From: Streptomyces finlayi | Lineage (GTDB): Bacteria > Actinomycetota > Actinomycetes > Streptomycetales > Streptomycetaceae | DNA: 64,000 bases | Assembly (NCBI RefSeq): GCF_014216315.1 | Contig: NZ_CP045702.1 | Location: 1,550,001 to 1,614,000, forward strand | Direction: 5' to 3' | In this document: positions 57,001 through 64,000 of the stretch, piece after piece | Layout: the number at the start of each line of letters is the position of its first letter | Numbering within the stretch: position 1 is the stretch's first letter | Translations under genes and position numbers: made by a program | The notes under the pieces: generated by a model | What the model saw: the letters and a program-made list of their open reading frames with translations, nothing else | What the model was told of the DNA's origin: nothing | Databases searched by the model: none

Positions 57001-60000
57001 ACCAGCCCTGCCCCTCCTACCGCTGCCGCAGAGGCCGTCTGGTGGCCGGAGACCGGCCCGAGCGGCTGGGAGTGCACCACCGCGACCGTGACTACACCCT
57101 GGACTACTACCGGCATCTGTACCGGAAGGCCGGTACCTACCAGGTGGTCACCGCCGAGCACACCGGCATGCTCACGCGCCCGCAGCGCGAGAAGGTGGAG
57201 GAGGCGTTCAAGCGGCGTACGGGCTTCAAGGACCCCAATGTGCTCTCCTGCACGCCGACGCTGGAGATGGGCATCGACATCGGTGACCTGTCCGCGGTAG
57301 TGCTGGCAGCGCTACCGCGCCGGCCGGCCAGTTACGCCCAGCAGGTCGGGCGGGCCGGACGCCGGACCGGCAATGCGTTCTTGCTGACGATTCCCGATCG
57401 TCGACGGCGTGACCTGTATTTCCTGGAGCGCCCCAAGGACCTGATCGCCGGCACGATCGTGCCCCCGGGCTGTCATCTCTCGGCGGTGGAGATCCTGCGC
57501 CGCCAGTACCTGGCGCACCTGCTGGACCTCGCGGCGGCCGGCCGCCTCGTCCGCGGTGACGGCATCGTGCTGCGCGCCCTGCCGACCAAGGCACCCGCCC
57601 TGTTCGGTCCGTCCGGCTACCTGATCGACCTGGTGGAAGTGGCCATCGCCCAGGGGGAAGAGCTCGCCAAGGGCTTCCTGGAGATGTTCCCCACCGGCGT
57701 CAACGACCGGGCCAAGGACGACCTGCGCGAGTACGCGACGCACGAGCTGCGCGGCGCGGTGGAAGAGGCCGAGCGGGAGTGGCGCCGCCGAGACCAGGCG
57801 CTGCGCGCCCGGCTGGCCCAGATCGACGAGGCCCACGACGAGCTCCACGACTCCGACCCGGATCAGGCGCGGCAGAAAGCCGAACTGGACGCAGAGCGGC
57901 GCGGAGTGGGCAGGCGCCTGCTCAACCTGGGCGATACCGCCGCCCAGAGCGCACTGTGCGACCTGGGGCTGCTGCCGAACTACGCGCTGATCGACTCGGT
58001 CACCACGCTGTCCGCGACGCTGTACGGCGAGGATGGGGTCGACCCGAAGACGGGGAAGGCGAAGTTCACCTCCACCACCGACTCCTACGACCGGCCGCGC
58101 CGCTACGCGCTCTCGGAGCTGGCCCCGGGCAACTCCTTCTATGTCAACGGCTACCGGCACGAGATCACCGGCCTGGAGATCTCCACCGGCGGTCGGCAGG
58201 AGTGGCGCACCTGGCGGGTGTGTCCAGGCTGCGGATTTGTGCGCACCGAAGACGCTGCCGAGGACCGCTCGCCGTGCCCGCGCTGCAAGAGCGCCCATAT
58301 CGCCGACGACGGTTCCTGCCTGTTCCAGATCGTGGAGCCGTCCACCGTGACCTCGCGTGACAAGCGCGAGGACGCCCGGATCCGCGACGACAAGGACGAC
58401 CGCGACCGCCGCAACTACTCCGTCGTAGACGCGGTGGACATCCCGGTGGGCGACATCGAGCCCGGCTCGTGGCGTCACAAGAAGCAGACGTTCGGCGTCG
58501 ACTATTGCCGCAGTGCCATGATCCGCCGGATCAACGTGGGGCCGGTCCGTTACGACGCCCCGGCCCGCGATGACTTCGCCGGGCATCTGGTGCGCCTCAA
58601 CCCGTTCCATGTGTGCACCGCCTGTGGGGCGGCCAGCGCGGACGGCAAGCCGGTCTTCGACCACGACACCGACGCTCTCGACTCCGCAGCAGCCCGTAGC
58701 CCGCAGCTCAAGCACCACCGCCCTTGGTGTCCGCTGCGCCGCGGCAAGCGAGACGGGGCCACCCAGGAGCCGGTGCTGCTGGCCCATACGTTGAAGACCG
58801 AGGCCCTGCGGGTGTTGATCCCGGCCGCAACGGCGGACGTGGACGCCAAGGTGCACTCCTTCCGTGCCGCGCTGCGGCTCGGTGTGGACCTGCACTTCGG
58901 CGGCGACCCGCAACACCTGGACACCACCGTGGCTTCCATGCCGGATGCCGAGAGCGGAGAGCGCCGTTGGTTCCTGGTGCTCTTCGATTCCCTGCCCGGC
59001 GGCACCGGCTATCTGGACCGGCTCACCGATCGCGTCGCCTTCCGCGACACCCTCGCGGCGGCGTACGAGATGTTGAAGGAGTGTCCGTGCGCCGAGGAAC
59101 AGCGCCGGGCCTGCCACCGGTGTCTGCACCGCTATACGCCCGAGCGTTTCCAGGACATCGTCTCGCGTCAGTCAGCGCTGAACATGCTGGAGTCGCTGCT
59201 GTTCACGGCAGAGGGTGCGGACGGCTGGGATATCGCTGACGTTGATCACACCGGGCTGGTCGGTCTGGATGCCCAGGTCGAATCCGACTTGGAGGCGCGC
59301 TTCCTGGCCGCCCTGCGCGACTGGGTAAAGGTCACCGATGACGCAGCCCTGGATGAGGACGGCCACGCCAGCGGGCATCTGCGTTTCACCGCCGGTTCCG
59401 AGGTCACCCATTGGCGACTGACTGCCCAGCAGCAACTTCAGGGCACCCGGACTGATTTCACCTTCACCCGGGTCGACGGTCCGGCCCAGAGCGTCAAGGT
59501 CTATCTCGAAGGATTCCGTTTCCACGCCAGCCGTGAACACAACCGCATCGCCCATGACGCGGCTCAGCGCACGAAGCTGCGCGCCGAGGGAGAGATCGTC
59601 TTCCAGGTGACCTGGGCGGACATCGACCTGTTCGAGAAGCGCCCCACGCGGACCAAACCCGTCTGGCCGCCCTATCGAGGCACGGCCCAGGAACAGGCCA
59701 AGGCCGCCTACGAGCAGTACGGCGGACAGCGCGCCCACTTCGCGAACGCCGTCTTCGCCAACCCGATCGACACGTTGATCGCCTACCTGCGCGATCCTGA
59801 GGCCGACCGCTGGGCCCGCCGCTCCCGCGCGCTGGTCACCGGCCTGTTGAGCACTGCGGGAACCACTCCCGTCGCCGCGACCGGGCGCCGCAGCGAGCTA
59901 GTGGCGGCGCTGCGCAGTGAGCTGGCCACTTTCAGCAGTAGTGCGCGCCACGACAAGCCGGTTGTACCGGATGCCTCCGGGATCGGGCCCGTGCACGTGT

Positions 60001-60755
60001 TCCGGACCCAGGACGAGAACGGGCTGCCGATCCTCGTCACCCTGGATGCTGCCGACCCCGAAGCCCCGCGGTGGAGCGCACTCACCGTCCTCGACGACAC
60101 CGATTCCGTCCTGGAGAGCGACGAGCACAAGCTGCGCTGGCGGTCGTGGCTGTACTGGAGCAACCTCACCCAGTTCCTGTCCCTGGCCGGAGGCGACGGC
60201 GTCCAGCTCGCCGCCAGCCGCGCCGCCGCTTTTGAAGTCGAAGTGCTCGCCGTCTGCGGAGGGCTCGGCGAACTCGATTCTCTCGTTGGCGCCCCTGTAC
60301 CGACGCGCGCCAAACCCGAGGCACCCGCGCCGGCAGAAAGCGTCAAACCGGTCGATCCGAACCCGGACCATGACTCGGCCGCCGAGGCCACCCTCGTCCA
60401 GATGCTTCGGGACGCCGTCTGGGACGAGGACATCCTGGAGATACTGCGCGAGGAACCCATCGAGGCCCCTGACCTCCTGCGCCTTGCCGAAACCCTCGCC
60501 GACCGAGGCAAGCAGGCTCCCGTCTTCGGCTTCGAACTCGGCACAAGCCGCTGGCAAGCCGAATTCGCCTGGCAGTCCCCCGGACTCAAGATCGCCGTCA
60601 TGACCGCTCACCAGGGCGAGGACGACCCCGAGGCCCAGCGGCGCGACGCCGCTTACACCGACGACGGCTGGCAGGTCCGCACGGCCGGCGAATGGCTCAC
60701 CCATCTGGACGAGTTGCTCGACCAGATCCCCGACACGGAAGGCACCACCCGATGA
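54003..60755 (+). CDS. Giant DEAD/DEAH-type helicase with DUF1998 region and possible nuclease tail (fused DrmA-DrmB-like, 2250 aa)
   Basis: The GTG at 54003 overlaps the methylase stop (GTGA). Walker A TTGTGSGKTEAFLYP is near residue 103 and the helicase box VVDEFHTYDG near 226. The second RecA-like domain is far away: TLEMGIDIGDLSAVV and QQVGRAGRRTGN near 1112, so a large insertion lies between. Paired-cysteine ribbons appear at about 501, 634, 980, 1406 and 1537. The DUF1998 signature (SLPGGTGYLDRL near 1663, then CPCAEEQRRACHRCLHRY) follows. Residues about 1815-1885 (GTRTDFTFTR, VYLEGFRFHASREHN, GEIVFQVTWADI) look like the Vsr-like nuclease fold seen in some DUF1998 helicases. Class 1 DISARM has separate drmA and drmB; Druantia DruE is the other comparable single-protein type. 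Confidence 0.8.
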   Translation: MRPTLEARGLKESLLQYLSTTYALTDEGAREALHRFLGDETSGMFRGPYLRIRTPFTVAGEEWRQHLEWQREGFTPYAHQAVAFERLTSANGHVPQPTLVTTGTGSGKTEAFLYPVLDHCLREREAGKAGIKAVFLYPMNALATDQAQRINELITENDALKKLSAGLYIGDKAAIKYDNVRTRRSDMQLSPPDILITNYKMMDLLLQRADDAPLWRGADIRYVVVDEFHTYDGAQGTDVAMLLRRLAAAVGSSEEGRPLGSICPVATSATLASGTDTDGVAQLLEVATQVFGTEFTAESIVGENRLSVEEFIPLADVKMQGLPTPDELLALPDPATSDEAMLDLIESVTGVRNDDPLVLGANLKRHLFTRAVMQALDGEVKTGAEVLDVMWRAGAAGWAEAVARQPEKAAEALARFVALLSYARDPKSPVGEPPRPFVHVEVHQWARSVSRLLRGVLPWPKAEFRWDVAGAADASAGSGNRSAPVTTATSGQSANLFLPAVYCRDCGRSGWAVFSPESDDHEVQFDTYKIRRASLGQDKARVRNLVSATEREAREGSGAAVLPASGRGGKGTTALQSAGGLLMVLDGARKRLRLPDPLNDYDKESKEPRLTARDSAFVLVNFGDTANTAAKEDWCPACGERNAIRYLGTGAAAMTAASITQLFTGGELDKERHEDKTLMFNDSVQDAAHRAGFVANRSYTFSLRALLAKHLRSDVPTALNDLIANVVEATTDKETLAAVVPPDLHGFKGVDRLLSGKGRGGDLPTWRLIGQRLAFEALMEFGFRSRNGRTLELTRTAAAQVRIADPAAVVALVKRIHEEFERADLPLQPQDDARYLAFVRVFLERLRTRGAIAHQWLDKYVDEAGTSRYFIWGKRAPGMRAFPKRVAAPVFLLGSPKNGSEFDFATGRLSWYERWAGRCLGLSREAAPEFWSRLLPELAAIGLLSCRTPNDTSVRVYGLKPGNVEALLLDDEQVRHAYVRCPVCFWEQTVHPSLLDQWHDQPCPSYRCRRGRLVAGDRPERLGVHHRDRDYTLDYYRHLYRKAGTYQVVTAEHTGMLTRPQREKVEEAFKRRTGFKDPNVLSCTPTLEMGIDIGDLSAVVLAALPRRPASYAQQVGRAGRRTGNAFLLTIPDRRRRDLYFLERPKDLIAGTIVPPGCHLSAVEILRRQYLAHLLDLAAAGRLVRGDGIVLRALPTKAPALFGPSGYLIDLVEVAIAQGEELAKGFLEMFPTGVNDRAKDDLREYATHELRGAVEEAEREWRRRDQALRARLAQIDEAHDELHDSDPDQARQKAELDAERRGVGRRLLNLGDTAAQSALCDLGLLPNYALIDSVTTLSATLYGEDGVDPKTGKAKFTSTTDSYDRPRRYALSELAPGNSFYVNGYRHEITGLEISTGGRQEWRTWRVCPGCGFVRTEDAAEDRSPCPRCKSAHIADDGSCLFQIVEPSTVTSRDKREDARIRDDKDDRDRRNYSVVDAVDIPVGDIEPGSWRHKKQTFGVDYCRSAMIRRINVGPVRYDAPARDDFAGHLVRLNPFHVCTACGAASADGKPVFDHDTDALDSAAARSPQLKHHRPWCPLRRGKRDGATQEPVLLAHTLKTEALRVLIPAATADVDAKVHSFRAALRLGVDLHFGGDPQHLDTTVASMPDAESGERRWFLVLFDSLPGGTGYLDRLTDRVAFRDTLAAAYEMLKECPCAEEQRRACHRCLHRYTPERFQDIVSRQSALNMLESLLFTAEGADGWDIADVDHTGLVGLDAQVESDLEARFLAALRDWVKVTDDAALDEDGHASGHLRFTAGSEVTHWRLTAQQQLQGTRTDFTFTRVDGPAQSVKVYLEGFRFHASREHNRIAHDAAQRTKLRAEGEIVFQVTWADIDLFEKRPTRTKPVWPPYRGTAQEQAKAAYEQYGGQRAHFANAVFANPIDTLIAYLRDPEADRWARRSRALVTGLLSTAGTTPVAATGRRSELVAALRSELATFSSSARHDKPVVPDASGIGPVHVFRTQDENGLPILVTLDAADPEAPRWSALTVLDDTDSVLESDEHKLRWRSWLYWSNLTQFLSLAGGDGVQLAASRAAAFEVEVLAVCGGLGELDSLVGAPVPTRAKPEAPAPAESVKPVDPNPDHDSAAEATLVQMLRDAVWDEDILEILREEPIEAPDLLRLAETLADRGKQAPVFGFELGTSRWQAEFAWQSPGLKIAVMTAHQGEDDPEAQRRDAAYTDDGWQVRTAGEWLTHLDELLDQIPDTEGTTR

Positions 60756-63064
60756 CCGCCCGGCTCAGCCTGTACCGCAAGGCCGAACAGGAGCTGTACA
60801 AGCTCGACCGCTCGGTCAAAGCCCAGTTCTACGATTTCTGCCACATCTTTAGGACCAACCCCGACCAGCCGGGGCTGAAGAAGCAGAAGCTCAAGGGCGA
60901 CTCCCGTATCTGGTCAGCCCGGGTCAACCAGTCCTACCGCGCGCTGCTCACGCCCACCGGGGTCGACGCGGACGGTACGGAAAACTGGCTGGTCATCGCC
61001 GTACGCCACCGCAGATACGTCTACGAAGAACTCCAAGTCGCCGTCAACCGGGTCACCGGCGAGATCGAGTTCGTCGACCTCGCCGTCGTCGGCGACAGTG
61101 CGCTGCGCCGCGCAGGCATTACCCTCACTCCCTCGGAGCCCGAATCTCCGGCCCAGGCACCCGAGCCCGCCCCGGAACCGGTTCAGCACGTCGCCGAACC
61201 CGAGGCCGCACCTGCCCTGCTCGCCGCCTACGACGCCGGACAGCTGCGCGACCTCGGTGTCGCCGACCAGCTCATCGAGCTCGCCCTCGCTGTCACCGAG
61301 AGCACCGAGCTTGACCAACTCCTCCAGGGCGCCCCGCTGCTGTCCAAGGACGTCCTGTACGGCCTTGCGGCGGGCATGGACATCGACGAGGTCCGCAAGG
61401 AGATCACCAAGCCGGTCGAACTCGGCCAGCGGCCCGACCTCGACGACTTCGCCGCCGCCGCGACCCGTACCAAGGTCACCGCTGTCGACGACGACGTCCA
61501 GGCCGCCATCGACGAAGGCGACTTCCGCGCCTGGAAGGTCTTCCTGCACCCCACCCAGGAACGCATCGTCCACCGCCACTACAACGGCCCCGCCCGCGTA
61601 TCCGGCGGTCCCGGCACCGGCAAGACCATCGTCGCGCTCCACCGGGTCAGGCACCTCGCCGAGCAGCTGCCCCCGGGCCACAACAAACCGATCCTGCTGA
61701 CCACCTTCACCAAGAACCTCACCACCGACCTCCGCCTGCGACTGGCCTCCCTCGTCGAACCCGAACTCCTCGCCCGCGTCGAGATCGCCCACATCGACCA
61801 GCTCGCCGCCCGCGTCCTGGGCGAGAACACCGCCCCCGGCCGCGGCAAGCAGCGCGTCTACGACCACGTGGCGCTGAACGAGATGCGACAGCTCCTGGCT
61901 GAACTCGACGACCGCCGCTGGGAGCCGGAGTTCCTGCTGGAGGAGTGGGAACAGGTCATCCTCGGCCAGTCCGTCCCCACCCGATCCGCCTATTTCCAAG
62001 CCCGTCGCGCCGGCCGGGGGCGGGCACTGACCCGACCCGAGCGCAACCACATCTGGAAGCTCATCGAGCAGTTCACCGCCCGCCTGGACAAGCTCGGCGT
62101 GGAAACCTGGGGTCAAGCCTCCGAGCGCGCCGCCCGCTTCGAGATCGAACGCGCCGCGAAGATCAAGTCCCGTCGTGCGTACAAGGAAGAGATCGGCGGC
62201 AAGGACCTTATCCATCGCGACAACAGCTCCGGCATGCGCTACCTGGGCCACCGCTTCCAACACATCGTGGTCGACGAGGCCCAGGACCTTCGCCCCGCGC
62301 ACTGGAAGATGCTGCGCGCCATGGCCGACCCCGATCTCGCCAACGACATGTTCATCGCAGGCGACACCCACCAGCGCATCTACGACCACCAGGTCACCCT
62401 CGGCGCCCTCGGCATCAACATCCGCGGTCGATCCTCCCGCCTGACCCTGAGCTATCGCACCACCAAGGAAATCCTCGTCCAGGCCATGCGCGTCGTCGAC
62501 GACAAGAAAGCCACGTACGACGACCTCGACGACGGCACCGACAACCTCGCCGGCTACCGCTCCGTCCTCCACGGCCCCGCCCCCACGTTCGTCCCGTATG
62601 GCACCTGGGACGACGAACTCGCCGGCCTCGCCACCACCCTGACCACCTGGCGCGACGAACTGTCCACCAACGAGAACGGTGCCCCCAGCGACCCCAGTGG
62701 CCGCATCGCCGTCTGCGTCGCCGACCGCGACATGGTCAGCCAGGCCATGTACTACCTGGTCACCAAGGCCGGCATCACCTGCGCCGAGCTCACCAAGGAC
62801 GGCCCCAAGGGCGACGGAGAAGTACACGTCGGCACCATGCACCGCTTCAAGGGACTCGAGTACCAGCGCCTCGCCATCGTCGGTGCCAGTGACGGCATCA
62901 TTCCCCAGACCAGCCGAATCGAGCGCTACCGCACCGAAGACCCGCCGCGCTACGAGCGCGAGCAGCGCAAGGCCCGCTCGCTGCTCTTCGTCGCCACCAC
63001 CCGCGCCCGTGACGCCCTAAGCATCAGCTGGCACGGCAAGCCCAGCCCATACCTGCCGGTCTAG
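60752..63064 (+). CDS. UvrD-family helicase with N-terminal ParE/RelE-like domain, 770 aa
   Basis: Residues 1-110 resemble a RelE/ParE toxin fold: SLYRKAEQELYKLDRSVKAQ, LKKQKLKGDSRIWSARVN, QSYRALLTP and NWLVIAVRHRRYVYEE. A Pro/Glu-rich linker follows, then a superfamily 1 helicase: Walker A SGGPGTGKTIVALHRVR near residue 286, VDEAQDLRPAHW near 507, SYRTTKEIL, HRFKGLEYQRLAIV and FVATTRARDAL. Its ATG overlaps the DUF1998 helicase stop by four bases (ATGA), so it is translationally coupled. In class 1 DISARM this place is held by the PLD-domain protein DrmC, so this gene is a non-canonical member. Whether the toxin-like domain is active or only structural cannot be read. Confidence 0.87.
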   Translation: MTARLSLYRKAEQELYKLDRSVKAQFYDFCHIFRTNPDQPGLKKQKLKGDSRIWSARVNQSYRALLTPTGVDADGTENWLVIAVRHRRYVYEELQVAVNRVTGEIEFVDLAVVGDSALRRAGITLTPSEPESPAQAPEPAPEPVQHVAEPEAAPALLAAYDAGQLRDLGVADQLIELALAVTESTELDQLLQGAPLLSKDVLYGLAAGMDIDEVRKEITKPVELGQRPDLDDFAAAATRTKVTAVDDDVQAAIDEGDFRAWKVFLHPTQERIVHRHYNGPARVSGGPGTGKTIVALHRVRHLAEQLPPGHNKPILLTTFTKNLTTDLRLRLASLVEPELLARVEIAHIDQLAARVLGENTAPGRGKQRVYDHVALNEMRQLLAELDDRRWEPEFLLEEWEQVILGQSVPTRSAYFQARRAGRGRALTRPERNHIWKLIEQFTARLDKLGVETWGQASERAARFEIERAAKIKSRRAYKEEIGGKDLIHRDNSSGMRYLGHRFQHIVVDEAQDLRPAHWKMLRAMADPDLANDMFIAGDTHQRIYDHQVTLGALGINIRGRSSRLTLSYRTTKEILVQAMRVVDDKKATYDDLDDGTDNLAGYRSVLHGPAPTFVPYGTWDDELAGLATTLTTWRDELSTNENGAPSDPSGRIAVCVADRDMVSQAMYYLVTKAGITCAELTKDGPKGDGEVHVGTMHRFKGLEYQRLAIVGASDGIIPQTSRIERYRTEDPPRYEREQRKARSLLFVATTRARDALSISWHGKPSPYLPV

Positions 63065-63071
63065 CGTTGCC

Positions 63072-63109
63072 TCCGGGCCCCGGCCAACGCGCCACCGCCA
63101 GGGCCCGGA
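63072..63109. terminator. Hairpin terminator at the end of the DISARM-like operon
   Basis: Perfect 9-bp repeat TCCGGGCCC (63072-63080) and GGGCCCGGA (63101-63109), with a 20-base loop, between the convergent UvrD-like and restriction-endonuclease genes. Confidence 0.65.
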
Positions 63110-63123
63110 ACTTCACACCGGAG

Positions 63124-64000
63124 TCAGAAGCGGGACAAGGAGCTCGCCTCGTAGCGCAGTTGGTAGGTACGCAGGCCCTCGCCGTTCATCCGGTAGATGG
63201 TGATCGCGGACAAGAACTGCTCCTTGATCTCCATGGTGCGACGGCGCTCCTTCCCGTCGATGTCGCTGATCCACTGCTCGATGTGCTTCGGGAGCTTGAA
63301 CGCCAACTCGTAGGCGCCGGGCTCCTCTACCGGAGCCAGCGTCCACTCCGCTACCGTCCCGCTGCCGCGCCTCTTGATGCGCACCGCATGATCCGGTCTG
63401 GCCTCCGCATACCGAAGGAACCGACGGTGATCATCCGCAGCCAGCGGAAGGATGAACGGCGCGGAGGGGAAGCCGAGCAATAGCTCCGTCTCACTGCGCT
63501 GGCGAAGAGCAGCGACCAGTTGCTCGAGCGCGGCACGGGCGGCATTCTTGAACTTCCCCTCAGCAATGTCAGCCGAGGACAAGAAGTGCACCGGGGACGT
63601 CTCCAGGGCTTCCCTCAGCTGTCGCCGCATCCAGGTGACCGGGAACCCGGGGGGCTTGGGCAGGTACTTCTCCTGCGCCTGGAACAGGCTCCAGGCGGTG
63701 CTGCCGATGGCGCCGAGCAGCCAGGTGAATGAGGCTCCGGAGAGGTCCACCAACGAGATCTGGTGGGCCAAGGCGTATCTCTGCGCGTCCGCCGTGAAGC
63801 CACCCGCCGAGAACAACGCGTACGAGTACTGGTAGCGCTGCCGGGGGCGTGTGCCCGCATGCGTCATGAAGTTCTCGTTGACGTCGTGGACCACACCATG
63901 GGCGTTGCGGACAATCTCCAACCCACAGGGCTTCTGGTAGAACTTGGCCTCCAGAAACATCCGCACCGGCATGGAGAACGCGGGTGTGAAGGCGAACTCG
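63124..64000 (-). CDS. Restriction endonuclease-like (Mrr/PD-(D/E)XK) protein, partial at the right edge
   Basis: The complementary frame is open to the window edge, so the 5' part is missing; an internal ATG at 63972 is probably not the start, since upstream codons read EFAFTPAFS in frame. The visible region contains FLEAKFYQ, a D/E-x-K type nuclease motif, then QYSYALFSAGGFTADAQRYAL and ISLVDLSG, which fit the Mrr-like restriction-endonuclease fold. The next two thirds are helical and end in IYRMNGEGLRTYQLRY. It converges on the DISARM-like operon and may be a nuclease component of this or a neighbouring system. Confidence 0.7.
   Translation of the reverse strand, partial: EFAFTPAFSMPVRMFLEAKFYQKPCGLEIVRNAHGVVHDVNENFMTHAGTRPRQRYQYSYALFSAGGFTADAQRYALAHQISLVDLSGASFTWLLGAIGSTAWSLFQAQEKYLPKPPGFPVTWMRRQLREALETSPVHFLSSADIAEGKFKNAARAALEQLVAALRQRSETELLLGFPSAPFILPLAADDHRRFLRYAEARPDHAVRIKRRGSGTVAEWTLAPVEEPGAYELAFKLPKHIEQWISDIDGKERRRTMEIKEQFLSAITIYRMNGEGLRTYQLRYEASSLSRF

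Larger units (their letters stand above)
33195..64000. mobile_element. Integrase-associated defence island (right end beyond the window)
   Basis: Everything right of the dapF neighbourhood is accessory: integrase, gene remnant, Wadjet operon, kinase, DISARM-like operon and restriction nuclease. Some genes have codon use less GC-rich than the core genes. The integrase sits at the core/accessory boundary, as expected for an integrative element. I could not identify attachment-site repeats because the far boundary lies outside the window, and no relaxase, FtsK-like transfer gene or replication gene is visible. Confidence 0.5.

Noticed and set aside
53934..57161. Long open frame on the - strand opposite the methylase/helicase junction
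   Set aside because: Arg/Gln/Pro-rich, no recognisable domain, and it overlaps two clearly real genes on the other strand.
54003..60755. Interpretation as Druantia DruE
   Set aside because: The size and DUF1998 region fit DruE, but the SNF2 helicase and methylase gene order fits class 1 DISARM better. It is kept as an alternative in the feature entry.
45422..63064. Interpretation as BREX or Pgl
   Set aside because: There is no PglZ-type phosphatase, no BrxC/PglY-type ATPase and no PglW; the kinase lies outside the operon and is short.
1..64000. CRISPR array
   Set aside because: No regularly spaced direct repeats with unique spacers were seen; the tandem repeats found are adjacent in-frame duplications inside genes.

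Overview
The window looks like a chromosomal segment from a streptomycete or close actinobacterial relative. Base composition is very high GC with G/C-rich third codon positions, GTG starts are common, LexA/SOS and NrdR-type operators are present, and the gene content and order (rnhB; nrdR-nrdJ next to lexA; a NIS siderophore operon; hflX; an M1 peptidase; a RelA/SpoT homologue; dapF) are those of a conserved streptomycete core neighbourhood. This assignment is inferred from gene content; no 16S or marker search was possible.

Positions 1-33.2 kb are core chromosome. They hold, in order: the 5' end of a RecQ-type helicase; small conserved genes; rnhB; a DUF4173 membrane protein; an ADP-ribosylglycohydrolase and a histidine phosphatase; a decayed ABC-F ATPase; a TetR regulator; DUF4937, DUF1152 and TerD proteins; the DNA-precursor and SOS block (nrdJ, nrdR with tandem NrdR boxes, lexA with an SOS box, a frameshifted DinG-like helicase); a four-gene siderophore operon (aminotransferase, two IucA/IucC synthetases, GNAT acyltransferase); a secreted lipoprotein protease; hflX; an M1 peptidase; a RelA/SpoT homologue; and dapF with a small membrane protein. 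Several convergent or 3' gene ends carry strong GC-rich hairpins.

From about 33.2 kb to the right edge the character changes to an accessory island. A phage-type tyrosine integrase (33.4 kb), preceded by repeated GGTCAGC motifs, opens it. A serine-hydrolase remnant follows, then a complete type II Wadjet operon, jetABCD (35.35-43.93 kb), whose genes overlap by 1-4 bases. A eukaryotic-type Ser/Thr kinase (44.2 kb) separates it from a second tightly coupled operon (45.4-63.06 kb): SNF2 helicase, very large Eco57I-like N6-adenine methylase, giant DEAD-type helicase with a DUF1998 region and a possible nuclease tail, and a UvrD-type helicase with an N-terminal ParE/RelE-like domain. Gene order matches class 1 DISARM (drmD-drmMI-drmA-drmB-drmC), but drmA and drmB appear fused and the UvrD/toxin-like protein stands where the PLD-domain drmC would be. 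A convergent Mrr-like restriction endonuclease runs off the right edge.

Taken together, the island combines an anti-plasmid SMC system (Wadjet), a kinase, a DISARM-like methylation-linked system of unusual composition and a candidate restriction nuclease, next to an integrase. The 45.4-63.1 kb operon is the best candidate in the window for a poorly described system.
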